Positions 54,426-64,000 of a DNA stretch of 64,000 nucleotides are shown piece by piece. Source of the DNA: Marivibrio halodurans (GTDB taxonomy: Bacteria > Pseudomonadota > Alphaproteobacteria > UBA8366 > Aestuariispiraceae); assembly GCF_017963645.1 (NCBI RefSeq), contig NZ_JAGMWN010000001.1:558001-622000 (forward strand), written 5' to 3'. The translations under genes were made by a program, and so were the position numbers. Positions within the stretch are counted from its first letter, which is position 1. Each line of letters begins with the position of its first letter. Below the pieces are notes generated by a model. That model had not been told where the DNA came from. It did not search any database and saw only the letters and a list, made by a program, of their open reading frames with translations.

Positions 54426-56696
54426 TCACAGGATCGCGGAGAAGGCGCCGGGGTCGGCCTCCCAGATCAGGCCCGTCTCGCGCGTGTAAAGCGGTTCGGC
54501 GCGGGAGTCGTGGCACGTGGAGAGCACGGCGAACTGGTCCGCGCGCTCGCGGCCGCCGGCGAAATAGATGGCGCCAAGGTCGATGAGCCGTTGGCGCTCC
54601 CGTCCCGGCGGCTGGACGATCCAGGTTTGCAGCCGCCGGGCCAGCGCGCCGGACGAAATGCGCGGATTGTCGAGATCCGCCAGGATCTCGGCATTCGCCG
54701 GATCGGGGATGATGACCGGCGCGCCGGTATCCGCCACCATCCGGAAGTCCTCCGCCACGGACCGATAGGCGAAGGACGGGCCGCCGATATCGAGCTTGAA
54801 CCGATCGAGCAGGCCATGCCGGTCCAATGCCTCGGGACCGCGGGTCCAGTAGAGTTCGCGGAAATAACGCTCGACCGTCTCCGGCGCGGTCCAGTCGGCG
54901 CCGCCCTCGATAAGGCGCGCGAAGATCTCCGCGTTGCGTCGCAACTCGCGCGGCGCCGGGTGGTCGGGGGCCCGGAAGACGGTGACGATGCTGTCCCCGG
55001 CCGCGCGCTTGCCTTCGCGGTTGCAGCGTCCCGCCGCCTGGACGACCTGTTCCAGCCCCGCCTCCGCGCGCCAGACGTGGGGGAAATCGACATCGACCCC
55101 GGCCTCGACCAGGGAGGTGGCGACGACCCGGCAGGGGCGTTCGCCCTCCAGGCGCGCGCGCACCTCGGCCAGGATGGCGCGGCGATGGGCGGCGCATTGC
55201 CGGGTGGAGAGATGGATCAACCCGTCCAGCGCCGCCGCCCGCCCCGCCCGGTACAGGGCCAGCGCATGGGGCCGCGAATTGACGATGACCAGGCCCTGAT
55301 CGGTTTCGGCCAGGGCGTCGATCAGCGCCGCGTCGTCCATCGGCCCGGCATGGCGGAACCGGGTACGGCGCAGGCGCCGGGCAAGGTGCGCCGGGTCCGG
55401 GGCCAATTCCTTGCCCGCCGTCTCCAGGCCCATCAAGGGATCGGCGGTGAAATGCCCCCGGTCCAGGGCCGGTTGCGTCGCGGTGCACAGCACGAGGCTG
55501 GCACCATAGCTGCGGACCAGTTCGCGCAAGGCCGCGACGCCGGGTTTCAGCAGGCCGAGCGGCAGGGTCTGCGCCTCGTCCAGCACGATGACGGCCCCGG
55601 CCAGCGCCTGAAGCTTGCGGCAGCGCGCCGGGCGGGCGGCGAACAGGCTTTCGAACAGTTGGACATGGGTGGTGACGACGACCGGCGCGGCCCAATCCTC
55701 CATCGCCAGACGCAGCTTGTCGCGGGCGGCGCGGGCCTTCCAGCCCTGGCCGTCCTGCTCGATCGCGCAATGATGTTCCAGCACCACGTCCTCGCCCAGC
55801 ACTTCCTTGAAGATCGCGGCGGTCTGATCGATGATCGAGGTGAACGGAATGGCATAGACGATCCGCCGCAGCCCGTGGGCCCGGGCATGGTCGAGCGCGA
55901 AGCCGAGCGAGGTCAGCGTCTTGCCGCCGCCGGTCGGCACCGTCAGCGTGAAGCTGTCCGGCGGTCGGTCCGCCTGGGCCCGAACATGCTTCAGCACCTC
56001 GCGCCGCAAGTCGTCCACGGGCCTCTTCTCCCGCCCAACGGCTATCCCGGCCATATGGGCGTCGAAGCGCGCGCGCAGATCGGGCAGGATATCGCCCAGG
56101 GCCGGCCAGGCGCGATCGGGCGTCCGCCCCTCGATCGCGCTGTAATAGGCCTCCGTGTCCTTGAAATCGGCATCGACCAGGGCGGAGAAGAGCATGCGAC
56201 CGAGGAAGGCGAGCTCGAACGCCACGCGGTTCCGGCCGCTCGCGGTGAAGCCGCGCGGCGAAATGCCGGCGGTGTCCGGCGCGATCTCCTCCCGCCAGCT
56301 TGGGTCGAGACGATCCTCGACGGCATTCACGCGATCCCGCAACCCGCCGAGCGCCGCGTCCGTGTCGGGCAGCCCGGCATGATGCCCCGCCACCGCATGC
56401 GCCAGGAGCCGCGCGACGAGTTTCTCCTCGCCACTCCCCGCCGCATGCCAAAGCCACGCGGCGCCGGCGATCGCATGCTCCGGGCCCGGTCCCTGCCCAC
56501 GGATATAGGCCTGGAACGCCGGATCGTACTTACCCAGATCGTGGAGCAGGCCACCCAATGCCGCCGCCGTCTCGCCGCCGAATGGCCTGGCCAGATCGGC
56601 CGCGTGACGCGCCGTTCCCTCTAGATGCTCCCGCAAGCCGTGCCATGCCGCGTCCGGGTGGGACTTGGGCGGGGAATGGGCCGCGAATTCGGTCAT
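54426..56696 (-). CDS. cas3: CRISPR nuclease-helicase Cas3 (HD + helicase, type I-C)
   Basis: The 756-residue protein has an N-terminal HD nuclease (HLEGTARHAADLARPF, LGGLLHDLGKYDPAFQAYIR, HAVAGHHAGLPD) and a DExH-type helicase. The helicase has Walker A TVPTGGGKTLTSLGFALDHA, DEAQ in VIVLDEAQTLPLG, motif III-like LVLCTATQPAL, and motif VI VQAAGRCNREGKR. Cas3 degrades DNA bound by Cascade. The ATG at 56696 is used (TEFAAHSPPKSHPDAAWHGL follows); the longer frame start at 56783 has no support. It keeps the cas orientation but is separated from cas5 by array 2, so it needs its own promoter. Confidence 0.95.
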   Translation of the reverse strand: MTEFAAHSPPKSHPDAAWHGLREHLEGTARHAADLARPFGGETAAALGGLLHDLGKYDPAFQAYIRGQGPGPEHAIAGAAWLWHAAGSGEEKLVARLLAHAVAGHHAGLPDTDAALGGLRDRVNAVEDRLDPSWREEIAPDTAGISPRGFTASGRNRVAFELAFLGRMLFSALVDADFKDTEAYYSAIEGRTPDRAWPALGDILPDLRARFDAHMAGIAVGREKRPVDDLRREVLKHVRAQADRPPDSFTLTVPTGGGKTLTSLGFALDHARAHGLRRIVYAIPFTSIIDQTAAIFKEVLGEDVVLEHHCAIEQDGQGWKARAARDKLRLAMEDWAAPVVVTTHVQLFESLFAARPARCRKLQALAGAVIVLDEAQTLPLGLLKPGVAALRELVRSYGASLVLCTATQPALDRGHFTADPLMGLETAGKELAPDPAHLARRLRRTRFRHAGPMDDAALIDALAETDQGLVIVNSRPHALALYRAGRAAALDGLIHLSTRQCAAHRRAILAEVRARLEGERPCRVVATSLVEAGVDVDFPHVWRAEAGLEQVVQAAGRCNREGKRAAGDSIVTVFRAPDHPAPRELRRNAEIFARLIEGGADWTAPETVERYFRELYWTRGPEALDRHGLLDRFKLDIGGPSFAYRSVAEDFRMVADTGAPVIIPDPANAEILADLDNPRISSGALARRLQTWIVQPPGRERQRLIDLGAIYFAGGRERADQFAVLSTCHDSRAEPLYTRETGLIWEADPGAFSAIL

Positions 56697-56966
56697 CCGA
56701 TGGGCTCCGCCACGGCGGCGCGAGGGGAAAGCGACTGGTCCGCACGGTCCGTGATCGGCATGCCCCTTCGCCCCTGGCCCCAAGCGTTGCGTCCATCCCG
56801 ATCGGCGCGACCGTCAAGGTTCCGCCTATCGGCCCCTACGACCGCGCCCCGTCCGATCGACGGTCTCGGCTCGGATGAACTTTCCGGCCTTTTGAATATG
56901 AAGGCAAGCACTCCGGAAAAAACACCCGCGAGCCGTGTCCGTCGAATGGCGCGGCAGCGACCCTCT

Positions 56967-58061
56967 CTAATCGTCCGCGAATTCCCGGGCGATTTCGATG
57001 AAGCGGTCCTCGATATGGTCGAGGGCATCGACGAGACGAGGGTCGAAATGGCTACCCCGCCCCTCGCGGATGATGGACATCGCCTTCTCATGCGGGAAGG
57101 CGGGCTTGTAGACGCGCTTGGTGATCAGGGCGTCGTAGACGTCCGCGACGGCCATCAACCGGCCGGAAAGCGGAATGTCCGTGCCCTTCAGCCCGGCCGG
57201 ATAGCCGGAGCCGTCCCATTTCTCGTGATGGGTCTGGGCGATCTCGCGGGCATGGCGCAGGAAGGAAAGTTGGGAGGCGTCCAGCAACTCCTCCGCCGCC
57301 AGGATCGCTTCGGCGCCGAGGGTCGCATGGGTCTTCATGATCTCGAATTCCTCGGCCGTATGCGGGCCCGGCTTCAGGAGGATGTTGTCCGGGATGCCGA
57401 CCTTGCCGATGTCGTGAAGAGGCGCGGACTTATAGAGGAGGTCTATGGTTTCCGCGTCGAGCACGGCGGCGAAATCGGGATGGCCGCTCAGATGCTCGGC
57501 GAGCGCGCGAACATAGTTCTGGGTCCGCCGGATATGGTTGCCGGTCTCGTTGTCACGGGTCTCCGCGAGCGAGGCCATGGCGACGATGGTCGCTTCCTTG
57601 ATGCGCTGCACGTCGCGGGTCCGCGATTGCACCTCGCTTTCCAGCCAATCCGCCTTGTTGCGCAGGAAGTCCGCGTGACTTTTCAGGATCAGATGATTGT
57701 GAACGCGCGCGCGCACCAAGGGCGGGTTAACGGGCTTGGAGATGAAGTCCACGGCACCGAGTTCCAGACCCCGCCGCTCATCATCCGGATCGGTGCGCGC
57801 GGTCAGGAAGATCACCGGGATGTCGCGGGTGCGCCGGTCCTCCTTCAGCCGTCGGCAAACCTCGTACCCGTCCATGCCCGGCATCATGACATCCAGCATG
57901 ATCAGGTCCGGCCGGCTGTCCGCGCCCGCGATGCGAAGCGCGCTCTCGCCACTGGTCGCCACCTTCACGCGATAGGCATCGCGCAAGAGATCGCTCATGA
58001 TCGCGAGGTTATCCGGCGTATCGTCCACGACCAGCACCGTGGCCATTGCCTGATCACTCAT
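56967..58061 (-). CDS. Response regulator with HD-GYP output domain
   Basis: The 364-residue protein has a receiver domain ([20 protein letters not shown], phospho-acceptor Asp in [16 protein letters not shown], Lys in ISKPVNPP), a linker helix, and an HD-GYP domain ([61 protein letters not shown]). HD-GYP domains hydrolyse cyclic di-GMP, and both the HD and GYP signatures are complete. Its ATG lies inside the end of the hybrid kinase gene (8-base overlap), so the two form a coupled kinase-regulator pair. Confidence 0.93.
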   Translation of the reverse strand: MSDQAMATVLVVDDTPDNLAIMSDLLRDAYRVKVATSGESALRIAGADSRPDLIMLDVMMPGMDGYEVCRRLKEDRRTRDIPVIFLTARTDPDDERRGLELGAVDFISKPVNPPLVRARVHNHLILKSHADFLRNKADWLESEVQSRTRDVQRIKEATIVAMASLAETRDNETGNHIRRTQNYVRALAEHLSGHPDFAAVLDAETIDLLYKSAPLHDIGKVGIPDNILLKPGPHTAEEFEIMKTHATLGAEAILAAEELLDASQLSFLRHAREIAQTHHEKWDGSGYPAGLKGTDIPLSGRLMAVADVYDALITKRVYKPAFPHEKAMSIIREGRGSHFDPRLVDALDHIEDRFIEIAREFADD

Positions 58062-61000
58062 GGTCACCCTTCTCTTGCGTTGCCACGGCCGATCCGCCGC
58101 TCGGACCGGCGGACCGAATGAGGGCCAGTGCCTCCTCGAACTCGAAACGTTGCGCGTGCGCGACCACGGCCATGCCCCGCTCCTTGCCGAGAATGGCACA
58201 CAGGGCCGGTTTGCATGTCGTGCTGAATTCCACGGCTTCGGCATCGTCATCGGCCAGAAGCCTAGCCAGACGGGCCAGAGCCTCGCGATTATCCGCATCC
58301 GACAGGTCGCCGCGTAACGATCCGCCGTCATCAGCGGCCACGTCATTCCCATCCGGCTCTTCGGGCATCTGGCTGCGGATCGATGAGACCAGCGCATCCG
58401 TCTCCCCGATAAGCGCGACGACGTCGTCCTCGATCTGCAGGACGGATGCGCCGGCACGAACCCGCTCCTCAAGCGCGCCCGCACGCCGCGCCAGCCCGAC
58501 GGAACCGATCGTCGCCGCCAGCCCCTTCAAGGTATGCGCTTCCCGTTCAAGGGGCAGCGTATCCGCATTGCCCAAGGCGGCGCGGATATTCATTTCCATG
58601 CGTGGCCAACCGTCGCAGAAACGCCGCAGAACCATGCGGTAGCGGTCGGCGCGACCGGCAACGTTCGCGATCCCCCTGCGGGTGTCGAGATCGCGGACAT
58701 TGATTTCCGCCGCGCCGGAGACCGCGCCGGGCCGGTTGCCTGACGGCTCGACGAAAGCGCCCTCGCGATCGCTCAAGCGCGCCAGCGTCTCGTAGAACTG
58801 CTTGACGTCGATGGGTTTGCCGATGTGCTCGGTCATGCCGGCCTCGATGAAGCGCTGCCGGTCGCCCGCCATGACATTCGCCGTCATCGCGATGATCGGC
58901 AGGGTTCGGAACCGATCGTCCCGACGCAATTCGCGCGTGGCGGCGACACCGTCCAGGATCGGCATATGCACATCCATCAGCACGACATCGAACGGCGACG
59001 TCGATAGTTGGTCGACGGCCTGCCGGCCGTTGGCGACCACGGTGACCGTCGCCCCGGTCTCGTGAAGAAGTTCCGTCGCGATTTCCTGATTGGTGTCATT
59101 GTCTTCGGCCAGCAGTATTCGCATGCCGGAGAGATCGGGAATCTGTGGCAGGGGCTCCGGCTCGTCGAAGGACCGCAGGTCCTCCAGGCTCTCTCCGTCC
59201 AGAAGCCTAACGACCAGATCGAACAGAACCGAGGCGCTGGCCGGTTTCGACAGGACCGCCAGGATATCGCAATCTTCCGCGGCCTCGTGCAGGTTCTCCT
59301 GGCCGTAGGCGGTAATCATCACCAGGGCCGGCCCCTCCTCCTGCCGCCCTTCCGCGGCTCCCTCACCCTGACGCGTCATGGCGCGGATGTTTCGGGCCAC
59401 CTCGCACCCGTCCATCTCCGGCATCTGCCAATCGATGAAGACGAGGCTGTAGGGGGTGCCGCCCTTGCGTCTCTCCTCCACCAGTTCGAGCGCGCGGGGC
59501 CCGCTCCCCGCCTCATCGACCGAGAGGCCCATATCCCGCAGCATGCCGACCAGGATCGTGCGCGCGCTTTCATTGTCGTCGACGACCAGGGCCCGCGCGT
59601 CCAACGCGCGCGGCGGCATCGCGCTTCGCGTTTCGGCATTGTCGTCCTTGGCGAAATCGCCCTCGAACCAGAAGGTACTCCCCTCGCCCTCCCGGCTCTC
59701 GACGCCGACATCGCCCCCCATCAGCTCCGCCAAGCGCTTGGTGATGGACAGGCCGAGGCCCGTACCGCCGAAGCGTCGCGTCGTCGTGGCGTCGGCCTGC
59801 TGAAAGGACTGGAACAGCTTCGACTGCTGGTCGTCGGCTATTCCGATGCCGGTATCCCGCACCGCCATTCTGAGCCGCACCCTGGTATCGTCCTGCGACA
59901 GGACACGAACGGAAACGACCACCTCGCCGCTTTCCGTGAACTTCACGGCATTGTTGGCGTAGTTGGTCAGGATCTGGGAGACGCGCAGCGGGTCCCCGAT
60001 CAGCGAATGGGGTACATCCGAGCCGACCTCCTGCAGGAACTCCAGGTTCTTGGCCGCCGCACGCTGGGCGACGACGGCGGTGACGTCCTGCAGCACCTTC
60101 TCGATGTCGAAGGGAATATGCTCGATCTCCAGCTTGCCGGCTTCGATCTTCGAGGAATCGAGAATGTCGTTGACGATGGCGAGCAGGCTGCGGCTCGCCG
60201 TACGGATCTTCTCGGTGAAGCCTGCCTGCCGCTCCGTCAGATCGGTCGTGCGCAGCAGATGCGTCACCCCGATGATCGCGTTGAGCGGGGTGCGGATCTC
60301 ATGGCTCATATTCGCCAGGAAGGCGGACTTCGCCTCGTTCGCGGCGTCCGCCAATTGGCGCGCCTCGATCAGTTCCCGCTCCGCTTCCTTACGCTGGGAG
60401 ATGTCGCGCACGACACCGGTGAAGAAGCTCTCATTCCCCACGACGGCCTCTCCGACGGAAAGCTCGACGGGAAACTGTTCCCCATTACGGCGCCGGGCCA
60501 CGACCTCGCGCCCGATATTGATGATACGGGCCTCGCCGGTTCGCCGATATCGATCGATGAAACCGTCATGCTCGGCGGACGAGATGCCGTGGGTCAGCAT
60601 CGCGACGTTACGCCCGACGACCTCTTCGACGGGGTAGCCGAACATACGCTCGGCGCTCTGGCTCCATTTACGGATGATGCCGTCGACATCGATCACAATG
60701 ATCGCCTCGGCGGCCGTGTCGAAGATCGCCTGAAGCCGCGCCTGATCCGCGCGGGCCGCCTCCTCCGCCGCCTTGCGCTGCTGTGCTTCCTCGGCCAGGA
60801 CGCGGGCCGTCTCCTTCAGGCGGGCCGCGAAGGACGCCGCGACGACCCCGACGGCAAGGACGAGCGTGCCCAGACTCACGAACAGGGCGAGGATGCCCTG
60901 GGACAGATCGTCGGTGAAAGGCTCCGCCCCGCTGATCGGATAGAACACGGCCGCCTGCATGGCGACATAGTGCATCGTCGCCACGGCGCACCCGAGGATG

Positions 61001-61602
61001 ACCGCCGCGACATACTGCCGAAGCTTGGAAAACCCGGCCTCTTCCCGCCGGTAGCTCGCCACCAGCAGCGCGATCAGCGACAACGCGACCGCCGCCACGA
61101 CCGACAAGGCGACCAGAACCGGATCATACAGCAGCACCGCCGGCAGCCGCATCGCGGCCATGCCGGTATAATGCATCGTCCCGATACCGGCTCCCATCAG
61201 AACCGCGCCGATCACCAGACGCGTCCCGAAACCGAAATCCGTGCGTCCGATCACGATAAGGGCGGTCAGGCTGGCGAGAATTCCGGGAGCGATGGAAATC
61301 GCCGTGGTTATAAAGTCGTAGGAAATCCCGCAGGGGAGCGAGAAGGCCAACATCCCGACGAAATGCATGCCCCAGATCGAGCCACCGAACCCAAGCGCGC
61401 CGGCGACCTTCCACAGAAGGACGGTCCTGGGATTGCCCGCCGCCAGGCTTTCCGCCTGGGACAGGCTCGCCAATCCCGACCATGCCCCGACGATCGCGAT
61501 CGCGACGGACAGCGCTACGAGATCGAACCGGAAATCACCGACCAGCGGTAGCGCGCTGCCCTGATATTCGATGAATTGAGTGAACGTATCGTTCAGGAAC
61601 AT
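58054..61602 (-). CDS. Hybrid histidine kinase: MHYT-PAS-HisKA-HATPase-REC-REC-Hpt
   Basis: The ~1182-residue membrane kinase has a seven-helix MHYT sensor (~25-260) with the repeated motif at [20 protein letters not shown] and [10 protein letters not shown], thought to bind copper and sense oxygen, CO or NO. A PAS domain follows (~295-410, [18 protein letters not shown]), then the H-box ([17 protein letters not shown]), the ATPase ([20 protein letters not shown]), two receivers ([31 protein letters not shown]) and an Hpt domain ([17 protein letters not shown]). All phosphorelay residues are present. Start may be ATG 61602 or GTG 61611. It should feed the overlapping HD-GYP regulator. Confidence 0.94.
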   Translation of the reverse strand: MFLNDTFTQFIEYQGSALPLVGDFRFDLVALSVAIAIVGAWSGLASLSQAESLAAGNPRTVLLWKVAGALGFGGSIWGMHFVGMLAFSLPCGISYDFITTAISIAPGILASLTALIVIGRTDFGFGTRLVIGAVLMGAGIGTMHYTGMAAMRLPAVLLYDPVLVALSVVAAVALSLIALLVASYRREEAGFSKLRQYVAAVILGCAVATMHYVAMQAAVFYPISGAEPFTDDLSQGILALFVSLGTLVLAVGVVAASFAARLKETARVLAEEAQQRKAAEEAARADQARLQAIFDTAAEAIIVIDVDGIIRKWSQSAERMFGYPVEEVVGRNVAMLTHGISSAEHDGFIDRYRRTGEARIINIGREVVARRRNGEQFPVELSVGEAVVGNESFFTGVVRDISQRKEAERELIEARQLADAANEAKSAFLANMSHEIRTPLNAIIGVTHLLRTTDLTERQAGFTEKIRTASRSLLAIVNDILDSSKIEAGKLEIEHIPFDIEKVLQDVTAVVAQRAAAKNLEFLQEVGSDVPHSLIGDPLRVSQILTNYANNAVKFTESGEVVVSVRVLSQDDTRVRLRMAVRDTGIGIADDQQSKLFQSFQQADATTTRRFGGTGLGLSITKRLAELMGGDVGVESREGEGSTFWFEGDFAKDDNAETRSAMPPRALDARALVVDDNESARTILVGMLRDMGLSVDEAGSGPRALELVEERRKGGTPYSLVFIDWQMPEMDGCEVARNIRAMTRQGEGAAEGRQEEGPALVMITAYGQENLHEAAEDCDILAVLSKPASASVLFDLVVRLLDGESLEDLRSFDEPEPLPQIPDLSGMRILLAEDNDTNQEIATELLHETGATVTVVANGRQAVDQLSTSPFDVVLMDVHMPILDGVAATRELRRDDRFRTLPIIAMTANVMAGDRQRFIEAGMTEHIGKPIDVKQFYETLARLSDREGAFVEPSGNRPGAVSGAAEINVRDLDTRRGIANVAGRADRYRMVLRRFCDGWPRMEMNIRAALGNADTLPLEREAHTLKGLAATIGSVGLARRAGALEERVRAGASVLQIEDDVVALIGETDALVSSIRSQMPEEPDGNDVAADDGGSLRGDLSDADNREALARLARLLADDDAEAVEFSTTCKPALCAILGKERGMAVVAHAQRFEFEEALALIRSAGPSGGSAVATQEKGDHE

Positions 61603-62302
61603 ACGGACCACGCATCTCGTGCCAATCCGCGTTCCGAAACCCCGTCGCGGATGGGGCGTTCTGCCGCGTCGACGTCCAGGCCAAAGTCGAACCGACGGCG
61701 TGCCCCTGTTACGTCAGACCGACTCCGTCGCGGTTTCGGGCCCGAACCCCGCGGCGCTTCGCTCGATCCCCGTTCGTCAGGACAATCCCGACAAAGACCG
61801 GACGATGCATTCGTTCCCGCTGCATCGTTCAAACCTCATACTACTCGCGACTATACAAAAGCGGTGATTGTTAACAACCGGCATTCCATGAGCGCCCCCC
61901 GTTTCCCCGCCGTTTAATGAAAAACTTCACGCGACGGCGCATGTTGAAAACGTATTTTAAGAAAAGAACAATCAATAAGCGCGCAAAATATTCGCTCGTG
62001 AACCGTTCGGCCTCGAACAAATGTCATTCTGGTTCGCTATCAACGACGGCGAAGGCCGGATGCGGGACGGACGCGGCGTCGATATCCCGCAGATGGTCAA
62101 GACGCCAAGAACCGTGGGCACGGAGCGGCATGCGGCCGCCGAACCGCGAAGTATCCAACGGGAGCGGCTTGAAGGTGTCTACCACTCAAACGGCCCGATC
62201 TGACGATACCGCCAAGGCGTTGATTTGCGCGGGGAAAGATGGTGCGCCATCCCAAAGGGATGTCGAACCAAAACTGGAGCGCCAGTTCGACGTCAGGAGA
62301 AA
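61603..62302. other. Intergenic region, no gene supported
   Basis: Apart from the kinase's upstream signals nothing can be named. The stretch 61840-62030 is much more AT-rich than the surroundings (for example GAAAACGTATTTTAAG). A plus-strand frame from 61917 crosses the tRNA gene and is rejected as coding. It may be an old insertion scar or a regulatory region. Confidence 0.5.
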
Positions 62303-62378
62303 TGGTGCCCAGGGGAGGAATCGAACCACCGACACTGCGATTTTCAGTCGCATGCTCTACCAACTGAGCTACCTGGGC
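62303..62378 (-). tRNA. tRNA-Phe (GAA)
   Basis: The minus strand reads GCCCAGGTAGCTCAGTTGG at the 5' end, has anticodon loop CTGAAAATC with anticodon GAA, T-arm GGTTCGATTCC, an acceptor stem pairing GCCCAGG with CCTGGGC, and encoded CCA at 62303-62305. Length is 76 nt including CCA. All arms fold normally. Confidence 0.97.
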
Positions 62379-62760
62379 GTGCCCGGATTGGAGGACGTTT
62401 CGAGTGCCCCCCGCGAGCGGCGCTATCTGTAGAAAATCGGATCGGCCCTGTCCAGACCATATTTCGAAAGAAATTCATTCCGGCGTCGACGGCCGACACC
62501 GCCCCACTCGCCCACCGGCCACTCGACGCACGGGCAACATTCGCCGGAGGAGCGAATTTTGTTAGATTTCCATTATGCTTATAGGGATACTTACAGGATG
62601 GGCGGAGGGGGAATATGATCGATGCCGGGGCCCACGCGCCCCCTGGCCCACCATCACCGCACGCGCCGGCGAAAAGTGGCGCGCGCCTACCGTTACCCCC
62701 ACCCATCGCGGGCATGGGGATAGCGGGCGCGGGCGGGTCGAGGCATGACATGAACGGGGA
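62379..62760. other. Intergenic region between tRNA-Phe and the chemotaxis gene; no gene seen
   Basis: The region is divergent between the tRNA (leftward) and the MCP gene (rightward) and must contain both promoters. A less GC-rich part (62555-62600, GAATTTTGTTAGATTTCC) is the likeliest promoter site, but I could not assign boxes with proper spacing. Confidence 0.5.
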
Positions 62761-64000
62761 ATGAAACGTATGAAGGCACCGCTTCTCGGCTGGTTCAAGG
62801 ACGCCAGGATTCGCGTAAAATTGATGATAATGGCGGGGGTCATCCTCGTCCTGCTCGCGGTCAACGCGGGCATCGGGCTTTACCAATTGAACGAGATCGG
62901 ACGGGACCTGGACGTTCTCACCACCGATCAGCTACCGGCCACGACGCTGACCAGCGAATTGACGGTGACACAGCTCGAACGCGCGCAGATATTCAACCGG
63001 TTCGTGACACTGGCCAACAGCTCCCAACGCAATGAAACGCTGGAGAAAACGCTCCGCGAGGAATTCGTCGCGCAGGGGGAGGCCGTTTCGTCCCTCCATA
63101 CGCGCCTGGTCGAGGGCGCGGCGGCGGACACGGACCGTGCCGCCACGCTTTCCCGGATCGGCGAGCTTATCGGGACATACGAGAGCCAGGCGGAGGAGGT
63201 TTTCGACGGACTGTCGGGGGGCAACCTCTTCACCATCGCCAGTTCGATCAACGATGCGCGCACATCGCAGGCGGATCTGCGCAACATGTTGACCGATCTG
63301 CTCGAACGAACGAAGGCGGCCATCACGGCCAAGGTCGGCGACACCCGCGCCACCAGCGACACAGCGATCATTCTGATCGCGGCTACATCCGCCGCCGCCC
63401 TACTCATCGGCGTGCTGTTGTCCTTCAGCCTAGCCGCCTTGATCACGCGGCCGCTCTCACGCGCCATAGAAACGATGGAAGCACTGTCCAAGGGCGATAC
63501 CTCCATCGAGCTCAAGGTCGCTTCGAAGGACGAGGTCGGCACCCTGGCCCGGGTGATCGAAATCTTCCGGGAGAACAAAATCCACTCGGACGAATTGGCT
63601 GAACAGCAAAAGCTGGAAGAGGAGCGCCGCCGCGAGGAGGAGCATAAGCAGAAGGAACGCGCCAAGCGGGTCGCGGAACTGACCGAACGTTTCGAGAAGG
63701 AAGTCGCGAGCGTTCTCGAAGCGGTATCGAGCGGCAGTTCGCAGATGCTGGCCACGTCCGAGACGATGTCCTCCGTCGCGGAGGAAACGAGCACTCAAGC
63801 TTCCACCGTCGCGGCCGCGTCGGAACAGGCCACGACGAACGTACAGACCGTCTCCTCCGCCGCGGAGGAACTCTCCAACGCCATCAACGAAATCGCCGGC
63901 CAGATCGCGACCGCCAGCAGCACGGCCCGCGAAGCCGTGGACACCGCCCGAGCCACCAACGAGGACGTACGCGAGTTGACCGGCGCGGCGGACCGGATCG
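62761..64000 (+). CDS. Methyl-accepting chemotaxis protein (5' part, cut by window edge)
   Basis: An open frame from ATG 62761 (or ATG 62770, better spaced from GGGGA) runs to the window end, 413 residues so far. The first membrane helix is VKLMIMAGVILVLLAVNAGI; a ~170-residue four-helix-bundle sensor follows with DQLPATTLTSELTVTQLERA. The second helix is AIILIAATSAAALLIGVLLS. A HAMP domain (ITRPLSRAIETMEALSKGDT), a charged coiled coil (EQQKLEEERRREEEHKQKER) and the start of the signalling domain (VAEETSTQASTVAAASEQAT, AAEELSNAINEIAGQIATAS) complete what is visible. It binds CheA/CheW in motile bacteria; its ligand is unknown. Confidence 0.92.
   Translation, partial: MKRMKAPLLGWFKDARIRVKLMIMAGVILVLLAVNAGIGLYQLNEIGRDLDVLTTDQLPATTLTSELTVTQLERAQIFNRFVTLANSSQRNETLEKTLREEFVAQGEAVSSLHTRLVEGAAADTDRAATLSRIGELIGTYESQAEEVFDGLSGGNLFTIASSINDARTSQADLRNMLTDLLERTKAAITAKVGDTRATSDTAIILIAATSAAALLIGVLLSFSLAALITRPLSRAIETMEALSKGDTSIELKVASKDEVGTLARVIEIFRENKIHSDELAEQQKLEEERRREEEHKQKERAKRVAELTERFEKEVASVLEAVSSGSSQMLATSETMSSVAEETSTQASTVAAASEQATTNVQTVSSAAEELSNAINEIAGQIATASSTAREAVDTARATNEDVRELTGAADRI

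Noticed and set aside
53473-56457. A 994-residue minus-strand ORF across cas3 and array 2
   Set aside because: It is in a different frame from cas3, Arg/Gly/Ala-rich shadow sequence, and its tail translates CRISPR repeats.
47676-56696. An intact cas1 elsewhere in the locus
   Set aside because: All frames between array 1 and the cas3 start were considered; only the 54-residue C-terminal fragment was found.
56917-56938. Possible terminator after the HD-GYP gene (T6 on the minus strand)
   Set aside because: The adjacent stem is only about four base pairs; too weak to call.
59008-61551. An 847-residue plus-strand ORF opposite the hybrid kinase
   Set aside because: Antisense shadow of a high-GC gene; the minus strand encodes complete kinase motifs.
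61917-62432. A 171-residue ORF downstream of the kinase region
   Set aside because: It runs through the tRNA-Phe gene in antisense and has no recognisable domain.

Overview
The window is high-GC chromosomal DNA from an alphaproteobacterium, most likely of the Rhodospirillales/Kiloniellales type. This is inferred from the gene set: rpoZ, smpB and dapA with a lytic transglycosylase, a fused TrpE(G), radA-cvpA-purF, a PAS_5-family protein, and an MHYT hybrid kinase with an HD-GYP regulator. No 16S gene is present, so the placement is tentative. Coding density is high. Several starts are TTG or GTG, and many gene pairs overlap by 4 to 8 bases.

Region 1 (1-22700) is mostly housekeeping. It holds rpoZ, a NYN-domain protein with a very acidic tail, a family-5 uracil-DNA glycosylase, smpB, dapA and a soluble lytic transglycosylase. 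It continues with a large ABC-transporter-like protein with degenerate nucleotide-binding motifs and a C-terminal cyclic-nucleotide domain, nadK, a HisA paralogue, a YcaQ-type DNA glycosylase coupled to a nitrilase, TrpE(G), an aminotransferase and a YbbA/YbbP-type exporter. Region 2 (22885-29108) has a fluoroacetate-dehalogenase-like hydrolase, a class II aldolase, a PAS_5 protein, alr-mlaE-mlaF as an overlapping operon, and a YghU-type GST.

Region 3 (29160-35822) is an iron-uptake locus: two Fur-box-like sites, a FecI-type sigma factor, a FecR-type regulator, a TonB-dependent siderophore receptor with an STN signalling domain that is split by a frameshift, and three small or PepSY membrane proteins. 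Region 4 (35828-46388) has choline-sulfatase, radA-cvpA-purF-SDR, metG, and a sugar-nucleotide epimerase with a DegT-type aminotransferase.

Region 5 (46508-56696) is a type I-C CRISPR-Cas locus with an unusual plan. The core genes cas5-cas8c-cas7-(cas4/cas1 remnant)-cas2 lie on the minus strand. They are bracketed by two arrays that point outward: array 1 (18 repeats) beyond cas2 and array 2 (26 repeats) between cas5 and cas3. The two leaders share three conserved blocks at matching distances from the first repeat. The two repeat types differ by one compensatory base pair in the hairpin. The adaptation genes are broken: one short ORF joins the N-terminal half of Cas4 to the last ~54 residues of Cas1, and no other cas1 is visible. 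Interference (Cas3, Cas5, Cas7, Cas8c) looks intact, so the system should read its existing memory but not extend it unless Cas1 and Cas4 come from elsewhere.

Region 6 (56967-64000) is signalling: an HD-GYP response regulator translationally coupled to an MHYT-PAS-HisKA-HATPase-REC-REC-Hpt kinase, tRNA-Phe(GAA), and the start of a methyl-accepting chemotaxis protein. Two ~265 bp nested palindromic elements (2528-2797 and 43822-44084) with a shared core but different tips each sit exactly between convergent genes.
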